Assembly: GCF_009812055.1 (NCBI RefSeq)
Contig: NZ_WQNH01000021.1
Location: forward strand, 1 to 64,000
Reading direction: 5' to 3'
DNA length: 64,000 nucleotides
Origin: Chelativorans xinjiangensis
GTDB lineage: Bacteria; Pseudomonadota; Alphaproteobacteria; Rhizobiales; Rhizobiaceae
Made by a program: the position numbers and the translations under genes. The notes under the pieces were generated by a model, which was not told where the DNA came from, made no database searches, and saw only the letters and a program-made list of their open reading frames with translations. This document shows, piece after piece, positions 1 through 9,124 of this stretch. How positions within the stretch are numbered: the first letter of the stretch is position 1; every line of letters begins with the position of its first letter.

Positions 1-22
1 GCTTGTGCTTCTTCTGGGGCAT
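1..22 (-). CDS. IS3-family transposase OrfA, 5' end only (partial)
   Basis: Seven codons (MPQKKHK) precede the window edge. The ATG at 22 is preceded on the minus strand by AGAGGACGTTGGA, a usable ribosome site. IS3 OrfA is a small HTH protein that fuses by frameshift with OrfB to make the transposase. The call depends on recognising this short N-terminus and on the gene-poor flank. It could instead be a chance start. Confidence 0.35.
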
Positions 23-206
23 TCCAACGTCCTCTCTACGGCTCAATAGCCTACTTCAGGGAGGACCACTTTCCAGGGGGCAGGCCAGCGGCATGAAGCG
101 TTCCTGTTCCTTTTCTGTGGGAATATGTTTCTCACGGCGCGTTTTCTCGGTCAGCGTGAATGCCAGGCGGGTCAAAATCTCGGTGGAATACCGGGTCAGG
201 TCTCAG
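1..206 (-). mobile_element. Left-edge fragment of an IS3-like insertion sequence
   Basis: Only the end of the element lies in the window. Read on the minus strand, a start codon at 22 with an upstream AGAGGA begins the peptide MPQKKHK. This matches my memory of the N-terminus of IS3-family OrfA proteins (typically continuing PEEIVAKLRQ). The ~180 bp upstream of that ATG contain repeated TGACCCG motifs near 162-200 and no other convincing gene, as expected for an IS terminal region. The exact boundary is not visible; 206 is a guess near the outermost TGACCCGG. Direct repeats were not established. With only seven residues in view the family call is tentative. Confidence 0.4.
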
Positions 207-265
207 TGAAAATCAACACCGGGAAAATTTGGAGTCGACATCGGCGTGCCGTGCGGGCATGCTGG

Positions 266-277
266 TTAAACGTTTAA
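266..277. promoter_or_regulatory. Perfect 12-bp palindrome, probable LacI-family operator
   Basis: TTAAACGTTTAA is fully self-complementary with a central CG, the usual layout of operators bound by LacI/GalR/PurR repressors. It lies 22 bp before the start of the lacI-type gene at 299, so it would overlap the promoter or leader and suits autoregulation of the whole downstream uptake and salvage operon. The sequence is seen directly; the pairing with this regulator is inference. Confidence 0.65.
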
Positions 278-298
278 TCTCCTCGAAACTGGGCTTGT

Positions 299-1390
299 AT
301 GACCCCTCGACCCAATCTGACCCACATCGCGAAGGCACTTGGCGTTTCCGTCGCCACGGTCTCCAACGCGCTGTCCGGCAAGGGGCGGGTCTCGGAAGAG
401 ATGGCGCGGGTGATCCGCGATAAGGCGAAGGAGCTCGGCTATATTCCCAGCCTCGCCGGCCGTGCCCTGAGCACGGGGCGGAGCCACGTTCTGGGGCTGG
501 TGCTGGCCGATATCGGGCATCCTCTTTTCCCGCAATTTGCCCAGGCTATCGAGCATGCCGCATCAACCGCCGGCTACGGTGTCCTGATCGGCGACAGCCG
601 GGGCGACATTCAAGCCCAGACCCGCGCCATTAACCGGCTGGTCGAGCGCGGGGCCGACGGTATCGTGGTTGTGCCGCGCCACGGCACACGGATCGCCGAC
701 ATCGGCCATCCGATCGCTGTCATCGATTCCCCGTCGACGCCGGGCAACACGGTTTCGGCCGATCACTGGAACGGCGGCGCGCAGATCGGCGCGCATCTGT
801 CTTCGCTCGACCACCGGTCAATCGCGATCATCGGCCTGCATCCCGATTCCAATGTCCAGAATGATCGTGTTGGCGGCATCAAATCAGCCCTCCCGGAGGA
901 GGCGCATGTCGAGCTTCTTTGGATTGACGAGTTGGAGGACAAGCATGGTCCCGGCTGCGAACTGGGCCTCCTGCCCTTCGTTGAAAAAGGCGTCACGGCC
1001 TTTGCCGCCGTTTCTGATCTGCATGCTCTACGCGCCGTCACCGAGCTGCAGCGCCGTGGGGTCTCCATTCCGGGCGATGTCAGCGTCACCGGCTTCGACG
1101 ACCTGATATGGGCCGGGGTCATTGCACCGACGCTCACCACGGTGCGCATGAACATGGCCCGCATCGCCGAGATCGCCGTCGCCGATCTCATCCGCCAGGT
1201 CGAGGGAGCGCCCGCCCAATCGGACGGCCAGGGCGTACCTATGCAGCTCATCATCCGCCAATCCAGCGGGCCGGCTCCATCCGGCCCCGCAGGCAATAGG
1301 TCGGGCGGCGGTCCCCGCCCGGCCACCAACAAAACGAACGGGCCGATTTTGGAAAACACCACCAGAGAAGGAAGCGACCAGACATGCTGA
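299..1390 (+). CDS. LacI-family transcriptional regulator
   Basis: A 363-residue repressor. Residues ~5-55 form the LacI HTH and hinge (HIAKALGVSVATVSNALSGKG, then IPSLAGRALSTGRS), followed by a periplasmic-binding-protein-like effector domain beginning LGLVLADIGHPLF. The C-terminal ~40 residues after the core are low-complexity and Pro/Gly-rich, longer than usual. It starts 22 bp after a perfect palindromic operator, and its last codons overlap the start of the binding-protein gene by 7 bp, so it is the first gene of the operon. The neighbouring nucleoside hydrolase, adenine deaminase and phosphoribosyltransferase suggest a purine or nucleoside effector, which is inference. No strong ribosome site is visible before the ATG, but the N-terminus fits the family exactly. 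Confidence 0.93.
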   Translation: MTPRPNLTHIAKALGVSVATVSNALSGKGRVSEEMARVIRDKAKELGYIPSLAGRALSTGRSHVLGLVLADIGHPLFPQFAQAIEHAASTAGYGVLIGDSRGDIQAQTRAINRLVERGADGIVVVPRHGTRIADIGHPIAVIDSPSTPGNTVSADHWNGGAQIGAHLSSLDHRSIAIIGLHPDSNVQNDRVGGIKSALPEEAHVELLWIDELEDKHGPGCELGLLPFVEKGVTAFAAVSDLHALRAVTELQRRGVSIPGDVSVTGFDDLIWAGVIAPTLTTVRMNMARIAEIAVADLIRQVEGAPAQSDGQGVPMQLIIRQSSGPAPSGPAGNRSGGGPRPATNKTNGPILENTTREGSDQTC

Positions 1391-2406
1391 AGACCCTCTT
1401 AGCCTCCAGCGTCGCCCTCGCGGCGCTTGCCGCCGCCGCGAATGCGGCCGACAAGAAACTCGTCATCTCCGTCTATGGCTTTGCCCAGGACGAATTCAAG
1501 GAGATCGTCTACGACCCGTTCAAGACCATCTGCGACTGCGATCTCGTTGTGGAGACCGGCAACAGCGTCGAGCGGCTGGCCAAGCTGGAGGCCCGCAAGG
1601 ACGATCCCGAGATCGACATGGCCGTGATGTCTACCCACGATGCGCTGGCCGCCGCCCGCAAGGGCATCACCCAGCCAATCGATATTTCCAGGCTTACCAA
1701 CTACGACAAGCTCTACGACATCGCCAAGGATCCGCTCGGCGGCCATCTGGGCGTCGGCTACACCTTCTATGCAACCTCTATCGCTTACCGTGCCGACAAG
1801 GTGAAGATCGAGAGCTGGGCCGATCTGTTCCAGGACGAGCTGAAGGGCCGCGTTGCCTTCCCGAATGTGACCACCAATCAGGGCCCGCCCGCGCTCTACA
1901 TGCTCGGCATGGCGATGGGCAACGATGCCGCCGACCTCAAGGCACCCATAGATGAGGTCGCCAGCAACAAAGACGATATCGTCACCTTCTATGAGCGTTC
2001 CTCGCAGGTGGCGCAGCTCATGCAGCAGGAGGAGATCCTCGCCGCCCCCATCGGCCGCTTCTCCTGGGGCCCCTACTCCAAGATGGATATGGACATGGCC
2101 TGGGCCACACCCAAGGAAGGCGAGACAGGCGGCATGAATGTCATGATCCTGACGAAAGGCGCAAAGAACGAGGACCTCGCGTATCAGTTCATGGATTTCT
2201 GGCTCTCCACCGAGATCCAGACCAAGCTCGCCGAAGCGCTGGTCGATAGCCCGGCCAATTCGGAGGTCGTCGTCTCGGACGAGATCGCCGAAAACCTCAC
2301 CTATGGTGCAGAAACGGTGAAGAACCTCAAGCTTCTGCCGCCGGACGTCATCCTGGATAATCGCGAAGCGTGGCTTTCCGAGTGGAACGCCAAGGTCGGC
2401 CAATAG
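1384..2406 (+). CDS. ABC transporter substrate-binding protein, PotD-like
   Basis: A 340-residue periplasmic binding protein of the spermidine/putrescine (PotD) type, group 1/8 solute-binding fold. Residues 1-21 are a Sec signal peptide ending ANAA. The mature protein starts DKKLVISVYGF and contains the family pattern of a first strand, a short helix and ...IDMAVMSTHDA. A GAAGGA ribosome site lies about 11 bp before the ATG, inside the end of lacI. It feeds the two permeases and ATPase that follow. Because the operon continues into nucleoside hydrolase and adenine deaminase, the ligand may be a nucleoside or nucleobase rather than a polyamine; that is inferred from context only. Confidence 0.88.
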   Translation: MLKTLLASSVALAALAAAANAADKKLVISVYGFAQDEFKEIVYDPFKTICDCDLVVETGNSVERLAKLEARKDDPEIDMAVMSTHDALAAARKGITQPIDISRLTNYDKLYDIAKDPLGGHLGVGYTFYATSIAYRADKVKIESWADLFQDELKGRVAFPNVTTNQGPPALYMLGMAMGNDAADLKAPIDEVASNKDDIVTFYERSSQVAQLMQQEEILAAPIGRFSWGPYSKMDMDMAWATPKEGETGGMNVMILTKGAKNEDLAYQFMDFWLSTEIQTKLAEALVDSPANSEVVVSDEIAENLTYGAETVKNLKLLPPDVILDNREAWLSEWNAKVGQ

Positions 2407-2483
2407 GACACCGTCCGCCTGAGACGAAAAAAGGGGAGCCGCGCGCCTGCGCGTTTCCCGGGTGAACACAAGGGTCCCGCACC

Positions 2484-3311
2484 ATGTTCCACAACCGGAC
2501 GGAAGCGCTGGCGCTGGCCATGCCCGCGGCCATCTTCGCGGCGATCGTTTTTCTCGTCCCCGTCGGCATCCTCCTGTCGGAAGGCTTTCGGGCCGCCGAC
2601 AGTTGGACGCTCTCGGCCTACACCGGCTTTTTCGACAACGAACTCAACCGCGTTGTCTTCTGGCGCACGCTGAAGCTAGGGGCACTTGTCACGGCCGCCT
2701 CGGCGGTGATCGGCTATGCCACGGCCTACGCCATCGTCACCCTGCCGCCGACCGCGCGCGGTCGGATGATCGGTCTCGTCGTCATGCCGCTGATGATCTC
2801 GCCGGTGGCACGCACCTATGCCTGGATCGTCATCCTGGGGCGCACAGGCATTGTCAACAAGGCGATTGTCGGCCTCGGCCTTTCGGACGAACCGCTCCGG
2901 TTTCTGTTCACCGAAACAGCCGTCTTCATCGGCCTCTTGCAACTCTTCCTGCCGCTCATGATCCTGTCGCTCATCAGCGCGCTGGAAAACATGCCGAAGG
3001 ATGCGGTGCCGGCCGCGCGCGTTCTCGGCGCCAACTGGCTGCAGGTCTTCCTCAAGGTCATTCTGCCGCTAACGAAGGAAGGGCTGGTGATCGGCGGCAC
3101 GCTGGTCTTCACCGGATCGCTCACCGCCTACATCACTCCCGCCATCCTCGGAGGGTCCAAGGTGCTGATGCTTGAGACGCTCCTTTACCAGCGCGTGACC
3201 GTCGCCAACGATTTCGCCGCCGCCAGCATCATCGCCATGATCCTGATGGTGATGAGCTTTTCCGCCAACATGCTTCTCAAACGACTGGCCACTGCGAGGA
3301 GCAAGCGATGA
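2484..3311 (+). CDS. ABC transporter permease (PotB-type)
   Basis: A 275-residue inner-membrane permease with about six hydrophobic segments, the first at residues ~10-33. The EAA loop that contacts the ATPase is seen near residues 168-190 (MPKDAVPAARVLGANWLQVF). Start ATG at 2484 has AAGGG nine bases upstream. A 77-bp gap with a GC-rich imperfect hairpin (2436-2460) separates it from the binding-protein gene, which may trim expression as is common in ABC operons. It overlaps the next permease by 4 bp (ATGA). It pairs with that permease to form the channel. Confidence 0.9.
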   Translation: MFHNRTEALALAMPAAIFAAIVFLVPVGILLSEGFRAADSWTLSAYTGFFDNELNRVVFWRTLKLGALVTAASAVIGYATAYAIVTLPPTARGRMIGLVVMPLMISPVARTYAWIVILGRTGIVNKAIVGLGLSDEPLRFLFTETAVFIGLLQLFLPLMILSLISALENMPKDAVPAARVLGANWLQVFLKVILPLTKEGLVIGGTLVFTGSLTAYITPAILGGSKVLMLETLLYQRVTVANDFAAASIIAMILMVMSFSANMLLKRLATARSKR

Positions 3312-4087
3312 CCTCCCGTCTCTATTCCTATCTGACGCTTGCCCTCGTCTTCCTGTTCCTCATCGGGCCCTTCGTCATCATCGTCGCAGCCGCGCTTTCG
3401 GGCGGCGAGACGCTGGCCTTTCCGCCGCAGGGCCTATCCCTGAAATGGATTGCCAAGGTCTTCGAAGTGGAGAGTTTCCGGGAGAGCTTCGCGCTCTCGA
3501 TGTTCCTCGCCATCTTCGGCACACTGGCCGCGTTGGTGCTCGGCGTACCGGTGGCCTACGCCGCGTCGCGCTACCGCCTGCCCTTCGGCGAAACGATCCG
3601 CACCATCGTCTCAGCGCCCATCATCGTGCCCGGCATCATCGTCGGCCTGGCGCTTTTGCGCTATCTGGTGATCCCGCTCGATGTCAGCGTCGGCCTGGCG
3701 CTGTTTATCGCTCACACGGCGCTGATCCTGCCCTACGCGGTACGCGTCGTTTCCGCCTCGCTCGACAATCTGCGCAGCGACATCGAGGAGGCGGCGGTGC
3801 TTCTAGGCTCCTCGCGGGTGGCAACCTTCTTCCGCATCGTCCTGCCGAACATTCAAAGCGGCATCCTCGCGGCCTTCATCCTCGGCTTTGTCACCAGCTT
3901 CAATCAGGTTCCCGTGTCATTGTTCCTCTCGGGTCCGGGCGTGCGCACGCTGCCCATCGACATGATCTGGTACATGGAAATCACCTACGACCCCTCGGTC
4001 GCCGCACTTGCCGCACTGCTTGCCTTCCTGTCGATCTCCATCGTTTTCCTCGCCGAACGTTTTCTGGGTTTTTCACGCTATGTCTGA
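3308..4087 (+). CDS. ABC transporter permease (PotC-type)
   Basis: A 259-residue permease, second channel subunit. The N-terminal membrane segment at ~7-30 is followed by an extracytoplasmic loop and four or five further helices. The EAA motif is at ~158-175 ([20 protein letters not shown]). Its start overlaps the previous gene by 4 bp and its stop overlaps the ATPase start by 8 bp, so translation is probably coupled. The substrate is that of the LacI-linked importer and is not determined by the permease sequence. Confidence 0.9.
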   Translation: MTSRLYSYLTLALVFLFLIGPFVIIVAAALSGGETLAFPPQGLSLKWIAKVFEVESFRESFALSMFLAIFGTLAALVLGVPVAYAASRYRLPFGETIRTIVSAPIIVPGIIVGLALLRYLVIPLDVSVGLALFIAHTALILPYAVRVVSASLDNLRSDIEEAAVLLGSSRVATFFRIVLPNIQSGILAAFILGFVTSFNQVPVSLFLSGPGVRTLPIDMIWYMEITYDPSVAALAALLAFLSISIVFLAERFLGFSRYV

Positions 4088-5105
4088 TGCTGCCTACCTC
4101 GATCTGAGCGATCTGACGCTCGCCTATGGCAAGACCGTCGCGGTCGAGCGGCTGGACCTGCCGATCCGCAAGGGAGAGCTGATCGCACTTCTGGGTCCGT
4201 CCGGTTGCGGCAAGACCACCACTATGCGCGCCATCACTGGGCTCCTGAAACCAGCCTCCGGCATCATCACGCTCGACGGCAAGGACATCACGCGCCTGCC
4301 CGCCAACAAACGCGAGGTGGGGCTGGTTTTCCAGTCCTATGCGCTGTTTCCGCATCTTTCCGTCTTCGAAAATGTCGCCTTCGGCCTGCGCCTGAAAAGG
4401 CTGCCCTCTACTGAGATTGTAAAGAAGGTGGAAGATGGACTTGCCATGGTTGGGCTTGGCCAGTTCCAGGGCCGCAAGCCGGCCGAACTCTCCGGCGGCC
4501 AGCAGCAGCGTGTGGCGCTCGCCCGCTCGCTGGTGATGCAGCCCAAGGTTCTGCTGCTCGATGAGCCGCTGTCCAATCTCGACGCCCGGCTGCGGCTCGA
4601 AATGCGCACAGAATTGCAGCGCGTACAGCGCGAAAGCGGTGTCACCATGGTGTTCGTTACCCACGATCAGAACGAGGCGCTGGCGTTGGCCGACCGGATC
4701 GTGGTGATGAGGGACGGGCGCATCGAACAGCTCGGCACGCCGGAGGAAGTCTATAACAGCCCAGTCTCTCGTTTCGTGGCGGATTTCGTCGGCTTCGAGA
4801 ACATCTTCCCGGTCAAAGACGGCCAGCTGCAAACGGAAAACGGCCTCACCGAACTTCCCATACCGCTCTCCGCGCAAACGACCGGCCTCGCCTGGCGGCC
4901 GAACATGGTCCGACTCGGCGAAGGGCGTTTCGAGGGAGAGGTCTTAGGCGTGGCGTTTGCAGGCGGCACACGCGAATATCTGTTGAAGACACCGCTCGGC
5001 CCGATCAAGGCCGAGATGGACGCCACTGCCCCCGCTTTCGCCCCAGGCAGCAGGCTCGCCTTCGACCTGCCGACGGAACGCGCCGCCGTCCTCGATCGCA
5101 TGTGA
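4080..5105 (+). CDS. ABC transporter ATP-binding protein (PotA/MalK type)
   Basis: A 341-residue ATPase. Walker A is [10 protein letters not shown]-loop FQSYALF, signature [13 protein letters not shown], Walker [12 protein letters not shown], and H-loop [11 protein letters not shown], all intact. The C-terminal ~110 residues are a TOBE-type regulatory domain. I chose ATG at 4080, giving the normal N-terminus [17 protein letters not shown] longer open frame begins at 4008 but would lie inside the permease gene. It energises the 1384-4087 importer. The stop codon is close to the nucleoside hydrolase start, which keeps transport and catabolism in one transcript. Confidence 0.93.
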   Translation: MSDAAYLDLSDLTLAYGKTVAVERLDLPIRKGELIALLGPSGCGKTTTMRAITGLLKPASGIITLDGKDITRLPANKREVGLVFQSYALFPHLSVFENVAFGLRLKRLPSTEIVKKVEDGLAMVGLGQFQGRKPAELSGGQQQRVALARSLVMQPKVLLLDEPLSNLDARLRLEMRTELQRVQRESGVTMVFVTHDQNEALALADRIVVMRDGRIEQLGTPEEVYNSPVSRFVADFVGFENIFPVKDGQLQTENGLTELPIPLSAQTTGLAWRPNMVRLGEGRFEGEVLGVAFAGGTREYLLKTPLGPIKAEMDATAPAFAPGSRLAFDLPTERAAVLDRM

Positions 5106-5116
5106 GGGAGCCGATT

Positions 5117-6034
5117 GTGGTCTGGATCGATACCGATATGGGCTTCGACGACATGCTTGCCATCATGATGGTGACGGCATCGTCGCGGGACATCGCCGGC
5201 GTCTCGCTGGTCTTCGGCAACGCCCCGCTTGAAGAGGTGCGCGGCAACGCGGCAGGCGCGGCGGGGTTGCTTGGCTGGCGTTTCCCCTTCTTCGGCGGCG
5301 CGGACGCAGCTATCCTCGGCAGCGTCGAGACGCCCGCCCATGTGCTAGGCCCGACCGGCATTCCTACGCGCGGGAAATCCCTCCCCAAGGTACCACCGGC
5401 GCCACTTTCCAGTGCATTTGTGGCACTCACTTCCTGGCTGGAAGGCCTCGACGCGCCCGGTGAGATCCTCGCGCTCGGCCCCCTGACGAATATCGCCATC
5501 CTCGCGCTCGCACGCCCCGATCTCAAGCCGAAGATCAGCCGCGTGACCTGGATGGGCGGCGGCGCAACGCGCGGCAATCACACGGCTTCGGCCGAATTCA
5601 ACGCCTATGCGGATCCTGAAGCCGTCGCCATCGTTCTTGCCAGCGGTCTGCCGCTGCGGGTGGTCGATCTCGATCTTTGCCGTCAGGTGCAGGTCGGACC
5701 GGAGGATGTCGACGCGTTGCAGGCTGTCGCCTCGCCGAAGGCGCCCCTTCTTGCCGACCTGCTCGGGGCCTATGTCGACATTGCTCTCCATCGGGGCAGG
5801 CCGGGCATGGCTCTGTATGATCCGACAGCGGCGGCGGCACTTGTCGCCCCCGACGCCTTCGTCTTTGAGCCGGCCCGCGTCACGATGGAACTCGCCGGCA
5901 CGCACACACGGGGCCGGACCGTGGTCGATCAGCGGCCACAAGCGGCACCGAATGCCGAATGGGGCATGAAGGCAGATGCCGCGCGGGTCCGCGCGCTGGC
6001 GCTCGATGCATTGATGGAGGCCGCACGGGCATGA
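5117..6034 (+). CDS. Inosine/uridine-preferring nucleoside hydrolase family protein
   Basis: About 305 residues of the IUNH fold, which hydrolyses the N-glycosidic bond of ribonucleosides to free base and ribose. The calcium-binding family motif is near the N-terminus as DTDMGFDD. A second region, LALGPLTNIA, and the later DPEAVAIVLASG and DPTAAAAL blocks match the family. I prefer GTG at 5117 because GAGGGAG sits six bases before it and the protein then begins MVWIDTDMG as in relatives; an in-frame GTG at 5102 is the alternative. Its stop overlaps the adenine deaminase start (ATGA). Placed between an importer and adenine deaminase, it would release the base for the next enzyme. Confidence 0.9.
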   Translation: MVWIDTDMGFDDMLAIMMVTASSRDIAGVSLVFGNAPLEEVRGNAAGAAGLLGWRFPFFGGADAAILGSVETPAHVLGPTGIPTRGKSLPKVPPAPLSSAFVALTSWLEGLDAPGEILALGPLTNIAILALARPDLKPKISRVTWMGGGATRGNHTASAEFNAYADPEAVAIVLASGLPLRVVDLDLCRQVQVGPEDVDALQAVASPKAPLLADLLGAYVDIALHRGRPGMALYDPTAAAALVAPDAFVFEPARVTMELAGTHTRGRTVVDQRPQAAPNAEWGMKADAARVRALALDALMEAARA

Positions 6035-7818
6035 GCGCGCGCTACAGGGAACCCCACGACCTCGCCGACCGGACCTTGCGCGACCGCGCCGTGGCAGCAG
6101 CACGCGGCGATGCCCCGTTCGACCTGCTCATCCGCGGTGGCCGGGTTTTCGATGCGGCAACAGGCCGGCTGCGCGCCGCCGATGTCGGCATCACGGGCAG
6201 GCTGATCGCCAGTGTCCACGCGCCGGCAAGTCGCACAGACGGCAACGAAATCGTCGATGCTGACGGCCTGATCCTGACCCCCGGCCTGATCGACACACAC
6301 ATGCACATCGAAAGCTCGATGATCACGCCGGCCGCCTATACGGAGGCCGTCCTGCCGCGCGGTGTCACGACGATCGTCTGGGATCCACACGAATTCGCCA
6401 ATGTGCATGGGCTTTCCGGCGTTTCCTGGGCGCTGGAGGCCTGCGCGGATCTGCCCTTGCGGGTCGTCATGCTCGCCCCCTCATGCGTGCCTGCGGCGCC
6501 CGGCCTCGAATGTTCGGGCGCGGGTTTTGGCGGTGCCGAGCTCGCCGACATGCTCGCCCGACCCGGCATCGGCGGTGTGGCCGAGGTCATGAACATGCGC
6601 GGCGTCATCGAGCGTGCACGGACCATCAGCGATGTCGTGCAGGCGGGGCTTGAAAGCGGCAAGCTTGTGTGCGGCCATGCGCGAGGCCTGGTCGGAGCCG
6701 ATCTAAACGCCTTCATGGCCGCCGGCATCACTTCAGACCACGAGCTGACCTCGGGCGACGACCTGATGGCCAAGCTTAGCGCGGGCCTGACGATAGAGCT
6801 GCGCGGCTCGCACGATCACCTGTTGCCGGAATTCGTCGCCACGCTGAACGCGCTCGGCCACCTCCCCTCCACCGTGACGCTGTGCACGGACGATGTTTTC
6901 CCCGACGATCTGGCACAGGCCGGCGGGCTCGACGACGTCGTGCGCCGCCTGGTGCGCTACGGCATGCCGCCCGCCTGGGCCCTGCAGGCCGCAACGCTGA
7001 ACGCGTCTCACCGGCTGGCGCGTCCCGACCTGGGGCTTATCGCTGCCGGGCGGCGGGCCGACATTGCCCTGTTCGAGGATTTGTCGGCATTCAGGGCGGC
7101 GGCGGTTGTTGCCAATGGCGCGCTCGTTGCGCGCGACGGAACACTGATCGGGAAGGCAAAAGCCACCTCCACGGCGTCCCTCAAGAACTCCATCCATTGC
7201 CCGACCTTTTCGGCCAGCGATTTCAAGGTGCGTTCCGGAGGCCGGCGCGTCAAGGTGGCGACGATCCACCGCCCGCGCTTTACCGAATGGGGCGAGGCGG
7301 AAACCCGTGTGGAGGATGGCTTCGTCGTCCCGCCCGATGGCGCGACACTGATCAGCGTCATCCATCGCCATGGCCGCGCACCGACCGTTCCCCGGACGGG
7401 CTATCTGACCGGTTGGGGCAAATGGCGCGGCGCGTTCTGCACGACGGTCTCCCACGACAGCCATAACATCACCGTCTTCGGCGGGAATGAGGCCGACATG
7501 GCCGTCGCGGCGAGTTGGGTGATCGAGGCCGGCGGCGGCATGGCCGTGGCCCGGGACGGCAAGGTGGTGGCATCGCTGTCTCTGCCGCTGTCCGGCCTCG
7601 TTTCCGAAGCCCCGCTTGCCGAAATCGCGGGTGATTTCACCGCCCTGCGCAAGGCGATGGACGAGATCGTCGACTGGGAGCCGCCCTATCTGGTCTTCAA
7701 AGCCTGCTTCGGCGCAACGCTCGCCTGCAATGCCGGCCCGCACCAGACCGATCTCGGCATCGCCGACATCACGCGGCCAGCCGTCATGGAAACGCCGGTT
7801 CTGGAGACTCTCGAATAA
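6031..7818 (+). CDS. ade: Adenine deaminase
   Basis: A 595-residue amidohydrolase-superfamily enzyme that converts adenine to hypoxanthine and ammonia. The metal-binding HxH is in GLIDTHMHIESSM. A second histidine is in CGHARGL, and the HESSM/DPHEFANVHG blocks are typical of AdeC. The C-terminal domain ends near TLACNAGPHQTDLGIAD, as in the family. I chose ATG at 6031, which overlaps the nucleoside hydrolase stop by 4 bp; an upstream ATG at 5959 lies inside that gene. Length matches the usual ~570-600. In the operon it would act on adenine freed by the hydrolase; the phosphoribosyltransferase at 9125 could then recapture the base. Confidence 0.93.
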   Translation: MSARYREPHDLADRTLRDRAVAAARGDAPFDLLIRGGRVFDAATGRLRAADVGITGRLIASVHAPASRTDGNEIVDADGLILTPGLIDTHMHIESSMITPAAYTEAVLPRGVTTIVWDPHEFANVHGLSGVSWALEACADLPLRVVMLAPSCVPAAPGLECSGAGFGGAELADMLARPGIGGVAEVMNMRGVIERARTISDVVQAGLESGKLVCGHARGLVGADLNAFMAAGITSDHELTSGDDLMAKLSAGLTIELRGSHDHLLPEFVATLNALGHLPSTVTLCTDDVFPDDLAQAGGLDDVVRRLVRYGMPPAWALQAATLNASHRLARPDLGLIAAGRRADIALFEDLSAFRAAAVVANGALVARDGTLIGKAKATSTASLKNSIHCPTFSASDFKVRSGGRRVKVATIHRPRFTEWGEAETRVEDGFVVPPDGATLISVIHRHGRAPTVPRTGYLTGWGKWRGAFCTTVSHDSHNITVFGGNEADMAVAASWVIEAGGGMAVARDGKVVASLSLPLSGLVSEAPLAEIAGDFTALRKAMDEIVDWEPPYLVFKACFGATLACNAGPHQTDLGIADITRPAVMETPVLETLE

Positions 7819-7827
7819 GGATGCGGC

Positions 7828-8997
7828 TTACGCAGCGAGTTCCTGCTCGACCAGACGCGTCCAGAAGGTCATGCCGGTTGGAATGGCATGGTCGTTGAAA
7901 TCATAGGCGCTGTTGTGATGCAGCGCGCCCTCGACCGCAGGGCCGTTGCCGAGCCAGACATAGGCGCCGGGCACCTTCTGCGAGAAGAAGGCGAAATCGT
8001 CGCCCGCCGTCGACGGAGGAAAGGCTGTGCGTACCTTCTCGCCGCATACCGCACGGGCAGCGTTCAGCGCGCGCATCGTGGCATCGGGGTCGTTCACCAC
8101 GGGCGGGATGCGGCGTATGAAGCGATATTCGGCGGCGATTGCGAACATCGACGCCACGCCCCGCGCCAATCGTCCGATCTCCTCTTCGATCTGATCGCGC
8201 ACCTGTGGTGTATAGGCGCGTGCCGTACCGCCGATCTCGATAAAATCGGGAATGACGTTGAGGGCCTTGGGATCACCCGCCTGAACGGAACAGGCGCTGA
8301 CCACCGCCGGCTGAAGAGGATCGACAACCCGGCCGACGATCGTCTGCAGGCTCGACAGGAAGTAACCGGCCGCCGTCACCGGATCCTTGCCCAGATGCGG
8401 CTTGGCGCCATGGGTGCCGACGCCCCTGAACGTCACATGCCAACTGTCGGAGGAGGCGAGCTGCGGCCCGGCGACGACGGCCATTTCGTCCGTCGCCAGT
8501 CCCGGCATGTTGTGAAGGCCGTAGACGGCATCGCACGGGAAAAGCTCGAACAAGCCTTCATCAACCATGCGTTTTGCGCCGCCGCGCCCTTCCTCGGCCG
8601 GCTGGAAGATGAAGTGGACGGTGCCCGAGAAATTCCGCGTCCTCGCCAATTGGCGGGCTGCGCCAAGCAGCAGCGTCGTATGGCCGTCATGGCCACAGGC
8701 ATGCATCTTTCCCGGCACGGTGGATTTGTAAGGCCGCTCGGCGGTCTCCGGCATGGCAAGCGCGTCCATGTCGGCACGCAGCCCGATCGCGCGCGTGCCG
8801 TTGCCGACGCTCAGCGTTCCCACAACGCCTGTGCCGCCCAGTCCGCGATGCACCTTCATGCCGGCCTCGGCAAGATGACCGGCGACGATCCGGCTGGTTC
8901 GCTCCTCCTCGAAACCAAGTTCGGGATGAGCATGCAGATCGCGCCGCAAGGCGATGAGAAAATCCATGTCCGCCTGCGCGTCATCCACACTCGTCAT
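7828..8997 (-). CDS. M20 family metal-dependent amidohydrolase (HipO/AbgB type)
   Basis: A 389-residue M20D peptidase/amidohydrolase that typically cleaves N-acyl amino acids, indole-amino acid conjugates or similar amides. The metal motif is HACGHDGHTT at ~95-105. The FQPAEEGRGGA segment supplies the catalytic Glu region, and NSAYDFND near the C-terminus is characteristic. I chose ATG at 8997 because GGGAAGGG lies just upstream on the minus strand; the open frame extends to 9099. It converges on adenine deaminase (9-bp gap) and is divergent from the phosphoribosyltransferase with a ~125-bp shared upstream region. Its substrate, and its membership of the purine cluster, are uncertain. Confidence 0.9.
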   Translation of the reverse strand: MTSVDDAQADMDFLIALRRDLHAHPELGFEEERTSRIVAGHLAEAGMKVHRGLGGTGVVGTLSVGNGTRAIGLRADMDALAMPETAERPYKSTVPGKMHACGHDGHTTLLLGAARQLARTRNFSGTVHFIFQPAEEGRGGAKRMVDEGLFELFPCDAVYGLHNMPGLATDEMAVVAGPQLASSDSWHVTFRGVGTHGAKPHLGKDPVTAAGYFLSSLQTIVGRVVDPLQPAVVSACSVQAGDPKALNVIPDFIEIGGTARAYTPQVRDQIEEEIGRLARGVASMFAIAAEYRFIRRIPPVVNDPDATMRALNAARAVCGEKVRTAFPPSTAGDDFAFFSQKVPGAYVWLGNGPAVEGALHHNSAYDFNDHAIPTGMTFWTRLVEQELAA

Positions 8998-9124
8998 CCA
9001 AACACCCTTCCCATCGTCGTCCCAACCCGGATAATGCGCCTGCCGCCGGAACTGAAGCCACCCTGTCCGGAAACGGAAGCCCAAAGAAATCAAGCACATT
9101 TAACGTGAGCGCATCTTGCAAACA

